From Reticulascus tulasneorum (lineage: Eukaryota > Ascomycota > Sordariomycetes > Glomerellales > Reticulascaceae), in contig LSAX01000009.1 of assembly GCA_001557505.1 (NCBI GenBank), positions 2,232,001-2,296,000 of the forward strand: 64,000 nucleotides of DNA. The letters run 5' to 3'. The number at the start of each line of letters is the position of its first letter. Position 1 is the first letter of the stretch. Made by a program: the position numbers and the translations under genes. The notes under the pieces were generated by a model. The model was given only the letters and a program-made list of their open reading frames with translations, ran no database searches and was not told the origin of the DNA. Positions 43,351 to 52,826 of this stretch are shown piece by piece.

Positions 43351-43984
43351 GAAGTGGCACTTTTTACGACTGGTTCTGCAATGAATGTGTGTTATGACAA
43401 CGCCAGGTCACGGTGAAGGATGCTATTAAAAGCCCGCTTAGGGAACCGCAACCATACAGGCAGGCAGAGACCATATCGTCACGCCTCCAAAGAAAGTTGG
43501 GCAAGCCGAGCCATGAACCACGGATGCAGCATATCCTTCGCAATTGGATACCCCAGAATCAACCTAACCACCACCCTTTCTATCAACATAGGTTTCAACT
43601 GCTCTGGCAGCATCTGATGAGAAGATAAGCCACAGGACGACGAACAAGATGCCAAAGAAGACGACGAGAAATCCCATGAAATTCATATTAGACACACTGC
43701 CCAGACCGTGCGGGAAGCGTGGCCCTCCCGTACACATAGCGATATGGCGCTATGGCAGGACCACTGGACGTGCCGTAGGGAGTCGCTGTATTGGTTGACA
43801 TCAATGCTAGCAAGTTAATACTTTTGAGGACATGTGCCTCTCACAGCCTAGGGAAAAAATAATCAATCAGCCACCAAATCTCCCTAGGTTATATTTTATC
43901 TACCGCCTTGTTTGCTATGATTGGCTGCACACATCATGCTTGTTTAGGAAAGGGGGCTGTTCAAGGAGTACTGAGAGGGAGAAA
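43351..43984. other. Convergent intergenic region holding a possible small gene
   Basis: Lies between the stop codons of trs33 (+) and the malate dehydrogenase gene (-). The only feature of note is the small hydrophobic ORF pair on the minus strand described separately. Confidence 0.5.
43564..43801 (-). CDS. Possible small single-pass membrane protein in two overlapping frames
   Basis: Two short ATG frames overlap on the minus strand. The first (43801-43688, 37 codons) starts MSTNTATPYGTSSGP and runs to APYRYV before ending. The second (43737-43564, 57 codons) reads through PRFPHGLGSVS into a strong transmembrane helix, FMGFLVVFFGILFVVLWLIF, then a charged tail ending DRKGGG. A one-base skip near 43733 would join them into one N-terminal-Pro/Tyr/Ser plus single-helix protein of about 80 residues. 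I know no such family, so this may be a real small gene with a sequencing indel, a frameshifted relic, or chance. No splice sites that would join the frames were found. Confidence 0.3.
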
Positions 43985-45297
43985 TCACTTTTGCGGGGGA
44001 TTGTGGGCGAAATCGACACCCTTCTGAATATTGCCCTTCAAGCCCTTGACGGCTGCCTCCAGCAAGACCTTCTCCTTGTCAGTGATGTCGCCAATAATGT
44101 CGACAGCCTTCTCCGCTCCATTCGGCTATTGCTGGTCAGTATAGGCAGTGGCAAAGTTTTTGTAAGAGAGACATACTCCAAGCTCGATAGGGACGGAGAA
44201 AAAGTCACATCCAGTCTTCTCGGCAATGGCTTTACCGCCTGGCACTCCAGGTAGGTAGACGTAGCTGGGCTCAACAAGGCCCTTCTCGCCACTGATGGCC
44301 TTGAGTAGCTTCTCCGCAAATCTAGACATGTCAGTTCGAACGTATCTGTACGATGTTGCTCTCTTACCGATAGCCAGCATATGCCATGGAAAGAGTGGCC
44401 GAGCCAGCACCGTCCTTCGCCTTGACGACCTCGTCACCGCCGAACTGCACGCGGTTGACCAAGGCATCATACTTGTCGTCCGGGATGGTGACAGATGGCG
44501 ACACCTTGCTGAATAGGGGGACAATGGTCTCTCCGGAATGGCCACCAATGACCGGGACAGTAAGTTCCTGAGGCTTGGACTTCCCGGCAATCTCGGCAAC
44601 GAAGGTCTCGGCTCGGACGATGTCAAGTGTGGTTACACCGAAGAGTCGTTGAGGGTTGAAGACTTGCTTGGATTTCAAGACCTCGGCCGCGATGGGCACA
44701 GTGGAGTTGACAGGATTGGAAATGACGAGGATGAAAGCCTTGGGGGCGACTTCGGCGGCAGCCTCGATAAGCCCCTTGACGATTCCAGCATTGATGTTGA
44801 AAAGATCATCACGAGTCATGCCCGGCTTGCCTGTGCCGTAGTCTGTCAGCGACCGATCGGCAATGAGGGAAAGACCAACGCACGAGGAATTCCAGCGGGA
44901 ATGACGATAATGTCGGCATCTTTAAAGGCAGCCTTCACGCCGTCATCCTTTGGGAGGTATCCAGTTACTTTCTATTAGTGCTTTGTTTAGTATATGACCA
45001 CCATGCCCCAAATCGGAATGGAAACAACGCACCGCAACAGACGAGATGTGAGAGAGATCGGTCGCAACACCGGGGGTGTTGACAACATCGTAGAGAGCGA
45101 GCTCGTCGATAAGAGGGCTAAGCTTGAGGAGAAGGGACAGCGGCTATAGTCGAGTTAGCCAGCCAACGCAGTGGTCCACAACTATTTGAGACGAACCTGC
45201 CCAATACCACCAGAAGCACCAGCAACAACTAGAACCGCAGTCAGTAAGGCACCGGGATTGAGGGTATCACCGAAGCAAGCTTACCGGCCTTGACCAT
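43985..45297 (-). CDS. NAD-dependent malate dehydrogenase, probably cytosolic
   Basis: Seven exons: 45297-45285, 45228-45197, 45143-45033, 44971-44884, 44830-44368, 44321-44177, 44125-43985; 330 residues. It interconverts malate and oxaloacetate. Seen: the N-terminal nucleotide-binding [18 protein letters not shown], then the substrate loop region [19 protein letters not shown]. These are followed by [16 protein letters not shown] and [14 protein letters not shown], and [15 protein letters not shown] with the catalytic His. [21 protein letters not shown] and [22 protein letters not shown] complete the conserved blocks. The protein starts [12 protein letters not shown], so there is no mitochondrial presequence. 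It ends NPPQK, so there is no PTS1 either, and the cytosol is the likely place. The first exon is only 13 nt. All introns are 46-61 nt and the phases agree throughout. Confidence 0.95.
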
Positions 45298-46609
45298 TTT
45301 GGAAGTTTGAGTTGAACTGCGAGCGAAGCTCTGTACATTAGCGGGGTACTCTAACCAACTGTCCTCGAAGGTACGTTCGGGGTCGTCCAAGGTTTTGCCT
45401 TGCTTACCTTTGGGGGGTATAATAAGCAAGAAAAGAGGCGAGTATTTAGTTGTTTGTTCGAAGCTCTTTAAATGTGTGAAATCAGCGATTTAGGAGACGT
45501 TGACGGAATCAACCAGCGTCGGATGTTTGGAGGCTTCTTCGCGGGGAGTATGGAGGGGCAAAAAGAGGGGCAGGAATGCGTCAATTGGGACGGAAATTTG
45601 TTGGTGAGCTCCGGCAAATGGCTACCAAGTCCCAATACACCAAGTGCCACATGTAAAGATACCTGCTCCCGAAACCATTCTTGCAACAATGCCGAGAACG
45701 CCCGAGCGGTCCGGCTTCTATCCAAGGTCAACAGGCATGTGCTACACTGGTGCCCGTAACTTTGGATGGATAGATACGCAGGTTCGTCGGGGTACATCGG
45801 GCCATCTAGTGATGTGCTGCCGGATGATAGCTCGGCCTAGATCCCTCAGCCTCTAATGGCTATGTATGTTAGTAATATGCCAGCAAACCCCTCAGGAAGT
45901 AGCACATGCAACTCTTGATCAGAAGAACCTATGATTGTAATAGACACGGGCGGTAGCACAGAAAAACAAGTGTTTTGTACTGCACCAGGATGTTCTGGCA
46001 GCTATTAAGTTGGTCAGGGGTGTTCCCATTGCCTCGGGAGGAATATACAACCAACATGTTCTAGTAGATGTTTCGTGCTGTACATCGAGTATTGTCCGAC
46101 TACTCGGTGCTGTATCCTTGAGAACTCGTCTGGCTATTCAGTACTGTATTCTCGAGCCTGATCCATACCTGGTGTTTAATTGCTTCCAGTCTTCCATCTA
46201 GTCGGAACAGACCGCGCCGGACATTTCAATCTCCGCCATGCTGATTGCCATGGTTCAGATGGTCCTACATAGTTTACTCTACAATCGGGAACGACCGGGT
46301 AGTTACGAGAGCATCAGCCCAGCAGCTTTGGCTTTCTTTTGCTCCGGGGGGGCATAGTTCGGGTGCCAACGGCCTCATGTTGGACTACTCGGGACCACTC
46401 CTTCAATGCCTGTTCAGCCATCCATCTCACCTAACACTGTTGTGCTACAAATCACGGCGCAGATATGGCCAAGCATTGTTCTTTTTAGTTTGGCCGCCAC
46501 GGATTGGCATCAGCCTATTTGATTACCCGCAGCTCTCAAATGGTAGGTAGGTAGTCTATGTCTCCCGCACGTGCTCACAACCATATCAACGCCCATTTCG
46601 ACCAAGTCA
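45298..46609. other. Intergenic region, malate dehydrogenase promoter / rpl28 3' side
   Basis: About 1.3 kb. Chance open frames on both strands near 45470-45850 lack recognisable domains. A TAGGTAGGTAG motif lies at 46545-46555. No gene is supported. Confidence 0.5.
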
Positions 46610-47324
46610 TCATGCGTCTTTCTCAGCGGCCTTCTTGGCCTTGTTTCCTCTTAGCTTCTGCTCGTGATCCGGCTTAACAGGTCGCTGGGATCGGCGAATG
46701 GTGCTGGCTCGCTGGACGGCAGCGGCTCGTAGGTCGCCTCGGTAGCCTGTCTTGGCGGTCTGGTTTGCAATCGCCTTGTATGTCCTGTAACAGTCAAGGT
46801 TAGCAGGTTTGCCCATATTCTAAGACGTGTCGTGAAGCCCACTTTCTCGACGACTTGTTGCCGCCAAAGGTGACCTGTCCAGAACCTTGTCCGGGCTTGT
46901 GGGAGTGGGCTGCCTTTTTGCTGATCACGGTAACTCCGCCCTTCTCACCGGCAATTACGCCAATGGCCTAATCGTCGAGTAATCGTCAGTAACGCAAGAA
47001 GATGGGAATTCGCGTCGTTCGACTGCGGAGAGGTACCTTCGGGTTGACGAAACCGGCATACTAAAATACCCATTAGCTGAAGCTTTCCATAGATGCCATC
47101 TCCTTAGAGTAGTCACCTTTCGTGAGTGCTTGTTCGTCAGGTTCAGAGGATCGCGAGAAAACTGCACGCCGCCGCCGGTTTTGCGCTTGACGAGGTAGGA
47201 GTTTTGGGAACCTTCGATCGTGGTTAGAAGTAGATCCATGCTGTCGCAGTGCATTTGGATCTCGCTACTTACGGACAATTTCCCAGACCAAGTCCGCGGA
47301 CACATTGGGAAGTTCTGAAGCCAT
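46610..47324 (-). CDS. rpl28: 60S ribosomal protein eL28
   Basis: Five exons: 47324-47273, 47211-47117, 47060-47037, 46967-46843, 46784-46610; 156 residues. The eL28 family is present in most eukaryotes but lacking in Saccharomyces cerevisiae. The N-terminus SADLVWEIVRSQNSYLVKR matches the family opening (W-x-x-V-R-x-x-S-x-L-x-K-R). FSRDPLNLTNKHSRKYAGFV follows, then a Gly/Lys-rich stretch and a C-terminal helix region with YRGDLRAAAVQRASTIRRSQ and a basic Lys/Ala tail. Exon 3 is only 24 nt (YAGFVNPK), and removing any of the four introns breaks the family pattern. Intron-rich structure near the 5' end is usual for fungal ribosomal protein genes. Confidence 0.93.
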
Positions 47325-47864
47325 CTTGATGGATGAAGTCCTCTTATCTTGCTGGAGAGTCGAGAAAATATTTGAGGCTCGAAAGTGAACGTCAAATTGG
47401 ATGCAAAGTGAATTCCGTAGAGGAATTCGAAGTGTGGGCTCGCTTACCTATCTGTTTGTGGTATAGCGGGCCAGCATCTTTGTTATCCGTTACAGTTATC
47501 GAAGCCAGAGTACACTGTGATAATCCACTGTTCATTCGCATGTATGAAGTACTAGGTACTCTTGTACCTTGCTATGCAAGAGTGGCAGTGCTCAGCTCAT
47601 CCAAGCCTACTAGTCCGCCGCATCATCCGTCGACCTCGCTGTCGCACATTGGCCTCCTGAATACGTTCTCCTCAGGCACCTCACATACCTCGATGCTCCG
47701 GGTCGTAATTCATCGACGTTGAAAATAGGAGCTTTTGTCTCGAAAATGACGACTTGAAACGGTTGTGGCAGCTCCTCACTGTTCTTCTCAATATCTGTTG
47801 GAAATCCACACCCAGTTGAAAGGGTACATTCTCATCAAGCTACTCCACATCCCAACTTCATACG
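47325..47864. promoter_or_regulatory. Divergent intergenic region, rpl28 / small membrane protein
   Basis: 540 bases separate two divergent starts; a shared promoter is likely. It includes an AGTACTAGGTACTCTTGTACCTT cluster near 47550. No separate gene is seen. Confidence 0.45.
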
Positions 47865-48251
47865 ATGGCCTACGTTCTTTTTACCGTCTCCTTCTTTCTG
47901 CTCATCATCGCGACTGCCCTATACTTTACCCGGTCCTACTGGCGAGACCATGTTCCCGAGTTCTCGATCCCTGGTCGAAACTACCTATACTCAAGACTCC
48001 CGACAACTTTCGCAGGCGACATCGAGGCTGGACTATCCAGCAGTACATTTGATCTGAGCGCCAACGTGGAAGCAGGGGACAGTCGCGCAGGTCTGGATGA
48101 CCAAAGCAAGAAAGAGATACTCAAGATTATGAAGACCCGGCGCTTGAAGTTCGACGCCGCTCGGAAAGTCTGGATGGAGAACAAGTTCAACGCGAATGGA
48201 ATAGGCCCGGATGGCCGGCCGAGAGATCCTAAGCTAGTCACGTTTAGCTGA
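47865..48251 (+). CDS. Small single-pass membrane protein, conserved in fungi
   Basis: Intronless, 128 residues, ATG with a purine-poor context. The N-terminus is one hydrophobic helix (residues about 3-22, VLFTVSFFLLIIATALYFT) that could be a signal anchor. A hydrophilic part follows. Its C-terminal block has a helix with KTRRLKFDAARKVWMENKF and the end GIGPDGRPRDPKLVTFS. I recall this C-terminal block as conserved among fungal hypothetical proteins, but I cannot name a function. The anchor would place the C-terminal domain on the cytosolic or matrix side. It is divergent from rpl28. Confidence 0.7.
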   Translation: MAYVLFTVSFFLLIIATALYFTRSYWRDHVPEFSIPGRNYLYSRLPTTFAGDIEAGLSSSTFDLSANVEAGDSRAGLDDQSKKEILKIMKTRRLKFDAARKVWMENKFNANGIGPDGRPRDPKLVTFS

Positions 48252-48641
48252 GGCAGTCACAAAATTCAAGGGACAGAGGGCTAGGTGTCTTGCGCGTTTT
48301 GCATCGAGTTAGTTACGGCGTGCATCGAGACGAAGTTGGATTTAACGTCATGGACGTTGACTTGTGGGACCAATCACATCCTTACACAGATACTTACAAA
48401 CTTTTCTTTATAAACTTTCTAATAGTCTGGGATTCTCGTACGCGACCAGAGGTTTATTCAGGCGTGGAGTTTAACGAGGCGCATAGAATACACTCTTATA
48501 TCCGTAACAAGTATGTCAGGACATAATAAGTACTCACTACTATCTCGGCGCATTCTTAAACAAGGCGCTACTACGGGCTCCTTTTCCGAGTGCTGATGAT
48601 GTATCACGGACCTTAATATATACACCTTAACAGAAGTTTAG

Positions 48642-48962
48642 TCAACTGGGACAACGGCGACAACAGATGCAACAGATGCAACAGGGACGGCGAGGACGGT
48701 CAGGGCAACACGAGGGTGGTGAGGACGAGGACGTAATGACGAAACGGAATGATAGAGACGGCAAAGATAGTGATATTGTTCGGTCGAATGTGGCTCTTAT
48801 CCAAGCCCTCAATTCTCTATTATCCAGCTCCCGGAAGTCAAGAGAAATGCTCACTCGACGAATGCTCGACGCGAAGGTTACAGGTTTTTTCAGACTTTCA
48901 AAGTCTGAATGCCAGGTAATCATCTCAATCACCTCCATTGACAAGTTACGGAATAGTGCCAT
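48642..48962 (-). pseudogene. F-box-like fragment, probably degenerate
   Basis: From an ATG at 48962 the frame reads MALFRNLSMEVIEMITWHS and then DFESLKKPVTFASSIRRV. This fits the F-box pattern L-x-x-L-P-x-E-V-I-x-x-I-x-x-H-L-D-F-x-S-L, with the key Pro and Leu replaced (Ser at both places). After about 65 residues the frame changes to Arg/Ser/Cys-rich sequence unlike any F-box protein C-terminus, and it stops. The likeness is from memory of the pattern, so this is a weak call. Confidence 0.25.
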
Positions 48963-49817
48963 CGTTGCCCGCGGCCGATGAAGTTGAACGACATAGGCCG
49001 AATTGAAGGTTCTGATATGAAACTGATATAGAGCATGTGGTAATCGTGTAAGATGATGGTGACGTAGTCGTGGAAGGAAAGAGGCCCAGAAAACTCTTGC
49101 TATCACGAATCACGTCGTAAAACACTTGTAACCAAAAATGGGCAAAGTGCCCCTGATTTCCTGAATGCAAGTAATCCTTGATTTGATGCCCCTGTCACGG
49201 CATGACTGCAATAAGTAGAGTGCGATGATGCTTCAATTGCACATGAGGTATGGTGGTCGGAAGGAGCAGAGTCGTCCGCAACTACGAGCAAGATTTCTGG
49301 CTCTAACTTCTAGTCATGCAAGCACCATTGAGCTATTTCCTTGTTCACAGAAGCTAGGACGAATACCAGTTCCTAGTTAAACCGAACGCTCTCAGACTTT
49401 CTCTTTCTTTCTACCGAATTAAACCACTCCACCAACGATGCTTTTTATCTAATACGTCGCGAGTGGCTGTTCGCATGGCCGTAGACTAAACGCTCTCGAG
49501 TTTGCTCTTCATGTTCATCTAACTAAACAACAACCATGGAAAGAAACGTTGGTCCCACGACGAGTTGAAGCCGAACACACTCCAATCTCAAACATACAAT
49601 TGGTTAATGAGAGGCTCTATGAGTTGCAAAGAGAAGTTCGAAACAGCCAGAACTAAGAAGTAACCGGCAATCCTACGGGAGCTTTCGCATCACTACTGAC
49701 GTTGAGACAACTTGGGAGTTCATCCGAGAAGTGCAGAGTATCATGAATGAGGTTGTATGGTGCATTGCCGCTTTTGCAAACCACGCCCAGAACGAGATTA
49801 CCTAGAGTATAGTAGTA

Positions 49818-49900
49818 AATATTACACTGAATATTGCTGAGAATATTACACTGAATACTGCACTGAATATTACACTGAATATTGCATTGAATATTGCACT
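49818..49900. repeat. 12-bp minisatellite, about seven copies
   Basis: Tandem units of the type AATATTACACTG and AATATTGCACTG, each 12 bases with one to three differences. Because 12 is a multiple of three, the minus strand reads as a repeated Cys-Asn-Ile-Gln tetrapeptide inside a short open frame. Confidence 0.9.
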
Positions 49901-49952
49901 CAACATGTTGCAAGCACTGGGGCGTTCCATCTCATAACACAAAGTATCTAGA

Positions 49953-50469
49953 TTATCTCGTTTCCTCGGACCACCCTGGTCTTCTCAAGTGCTCCAGTTG
50001 GACTTCATCCCACTCAATCCATCTTTCCTTCTCATCATGTCCACCTGCCCTGGCGATAAGTTTATACGAAGCCATCACGTTCCTCCTTGAGTTCAGACGC
50101 ATCGCATACTTCTTCTCCATGGTTCCAAGACTCTTGTTCAAGTTCGAATCAGCATCCTCAGAATCGCTCCATTCGTATGAAACACCCCTCAAAGTCGCGA
50201 CCCTTAACACCGTCTTCGAGAAGATGGTGATATTTCATAGCATCAATGTCGGAGGCTGTGCTGAAAATACGTGCGTCAGATTTGTTGAGGGAGAACTTCT
50301 CATGTGGCTCAGCGTCGGAGTTTCTTGTCGCCAGGCTGAGATCTCCACGGCCTGGTTTCCTTTCTTGTGTCAAGGAATAAGTGTATAGAGAGTCTGTATA
50401 AAGTTCGGCGTAGCGAACAAGCAGGGGACGGAGAAGTCGGTGCTCCACACGGATCAGTCGTTTCACCAC
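49953..50469 (-). pseudogene. Two overlapping minus-strand coding-like fragments
   Basis: One frame (50469-50158) ends shortly after DAMKYHHLLEDGVKG. A second frame (50210-49953) carries YEWSDSEDADSNLNKSLG, RRNVMASYKLIARAGGHD and WDEVQLEHLRRPG. They overlap by about 50 bases, and a single frameshift in the overlap would join them into one charged protein of about 170 residues. No splice site explains the change. This may be a frameshifted remnant, and I do not recognise the family. Confidence 0.2.
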
Positions 50470-51606
50470 CCATGATGATTCAAAAGGGAGCTTCCTGGAT
50501 TGGAAATCTGAAGTGCTCGAGGAGAAAAGTGCCGGCCTCGCGGCAGATTGAAGTACTTTTGTTTCTATAATCCTCGGCTGGTCGTACGAGTTTACTGCCT
50601 TGTGGTGATGGTAACCTTGAGATTGTAGAGCAAAGCGCCAACCCTCAAGCAGTAGGATGGTCCTTCTAGTTCAATCATCCAGATCCCATCAGCCGTTGGC
50701 ATCTTGGAATCATCGTCAGCTGAGTATGTGCTCAGGATATCCTTCCGCTTCATCTTTGTCAAAGTCTTCCTGCACCGGTTGGTTGAGGAGCTGGTTCCTG
50801 GGACAGTGTTCATAGCCGTGCTAGTAAACAGCACCGCCGAAATTGAAAGCCCACTCACTCTACTGCCGTTGATGCCATGATTTCGTGTGAGACAAGTACG
50901 TGGATCGAGCATTTAATGACCGGTTGAAGGTGGTACCAGCGAGGCCTGTGCCTGGAGGACTGTCAATGAGAGACAATTTATTGAGGAAGTATGGTATGGT
51001 GGACTGTTGGAAGCAGAGGAGATGTTGAGAATGAACTAAGAGGGAAGTGGGGAAAGAAAGCCTTGAGATGTCTTCATGCCCTGGACACTTTCTACTTTCC
51101 CAGCTAGGTTGTGCTCACCATCCTCAAACATGTTTCCCTGCTTGTCCTGTATACAAGCAATGGCCAAACGATTGAGTGTAGAAGGCAAATACTTGTACGA
51201 TATGTTTGCCACAACTTCGCCACCCGATGTTTCTCTGCAAGTCATCTTCTGCGGATTGCTCCCTGGTATCCACAGGCAAATCGGTGTGATCTTCAAACCG
51301 ATGACAGGAAGAGGAGTTGGTATAATCAGGCCTTGTACTTTATAGATATTCATATGTACAGCTAACAAAGTTGTCTGCAACCTCTAAGCATGTAGAAGCT
51401 AAGAGGCAACGGCCAAACCCCACCAACAACTCCGTAGCCAACCTGATACAACGATAGTCAATATATACAGATGAAGTTGGGGTCATTACCCCAGTATTAC
51501 AATAGTTAGTATGTTGTAGTTCCTCGTTAACGTCCCCGAGGGTGTAACAATTCAACCTCGTTCAATTACTCCCGGCCAACTCACAACCCAGCAGCAATCA
51601 ATGCCT

Positions 51607-52826
51607 CTAGTTGTTCTTCTTTGACACTTCTGGTTCGTATGCGCGCTGGTCGCTACCTTCAACCTCCTTGATATATTTTGCGGTTTCCTCAACTTGCTCT
51701 CTCCAAGTCTCCTCTAGCTTTGTTTTCTGTTTTTGCGCCCATGCCTCATCTGGTTTGCGGTAGCTGCCTCCCAAGCGATCCCAAAGGGTTGTGAACTGTC
51801 CATAGTTGTAACTGTTGGCGTCTGACGTTAGTAGTTGCCACGATAGAACCTCGTCGTCTGATTCTGGAAAACACATACTTGAAGTACAGATGATGAGCCG
51901 TGTGGCATCCAGCGCCGTTTAGCAGCTTTGAGCTGGCCCACATCTCACCGTCATGAATGAGCTATTGTTTGTTAGAAAGGATCTCGGACGGGGGAATGTT
52001 GCGTGTTTGGGACACTCACTATGGTCCAGAAGTTGATGAAGACAAAGAGCGCCACATAGGCAAGCTTCTGCAGGGGAAACAGCAGGGGGAAAACGTGATA
52101 AGGAACAGATTGAGCGAATCCATCAAGCGGATGGAAGGCATGACTGGCGAATGGGGTTGGTACGATCCATTTGTGGTGAGGCTTATGAAGGCGCTTGTAG
52201 ATCATAGGGTGGTGGAGTCCGCGGTGTATCCAGTAGATGCCAAAATCGGTGAACAGAAGAAAGAATGGAAACTGTGCGAAGTCGTACCAACGGCCTGGGC
52301 CATCCTCCGTTGCATCGTAAAGCTTTCCGTATCCCTGCACTTCCAAGAGGAACAGGACAGCTGTCAGGAGAGACATTACTGGCATCGAGATGTTGGCCTG
52401 CTTGATCTCCAACCATACTTGATCCTTTAGGAACCTCGGATGTCTAAAGGTTGTTTTGTCGAATATGAAAGTGTACGAGAGCCATCCGAAAAGGAAGTAG
52501 GTCAATAAGCCGAAGCCCCTGCTGGCACGTTAGGACCCTGATCTCGGAGAAGGGGGAGAGGGAGGTACGCACCAGGTAACGAAGTACAAAGATATAGCTT
52601 GGCGGTAGATATTGTCCCTAGGCCATGAGCTCATATAGGCGGCATGCGACGGTTCGATAGAGAATAGGAACGTTGCGGGCTTGTACTGCCACGAGGAGAA
52701 GGTTTGCGCCGTGGCATTCGCGTCTGGCGCGTGGGGGAAATCGTATGGGGCCGGTTTCGCCGGCATTAGCCAGGCGTAAACATAGTCGGCAACGAAAGAG
52801 TCGGTCACCTCGAGAACGATATCCAT
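51607..52826 (-). CDS. erg3: C-5 sterol desaturase (Erg3)
   Basis: Four exons: 52826-52573, 52518-52020, 51961-51879, 51811-51607; 346 residues. The ER-membrane di-iron enzyme introduces the C-5 double bond in ergosterol synthesis. The three histidine boxes are intact: HRGLHHP, HKPHHKW and [10 protein letters not shown]. Hydrophobic helices flank them ([43 protein letters not shown]). The exon 3/4 junction restores [20 protein letters not shown], which is near-invariant in the family. The C-terminus is a charged helix ending VSKKNN. About 4 kb of non-coding DNA lies upstream; I saw no clear sterol-response element there. Confidence 0.95.

Larger units (their letters stand above)
48252..51606. 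other. Gene-poor region with minisatellite and decayed coding-like fragments
   Basis: About 3.4 kb between the small membrane protein and erg3. It contains an F-box-like fragment, a 12-bp minisatellite, two overlapping minus-strand fragments (49953-50469) and other short frames (50592-50912, 51036-51380, both minus) without recognisable domains. The composition is more AT-rich than in the neighbouring genes. No intact gene could be assembled. Confidence 0.5.

Noticed and set aside
43955..43987. Stop-codon readthrough giving a peroxisomal form of malate dehydrogenase
   Set aside because: The stop is TGA followed by TTT rather than CTA, and the short extension ends without a PTS1 tripeptide.
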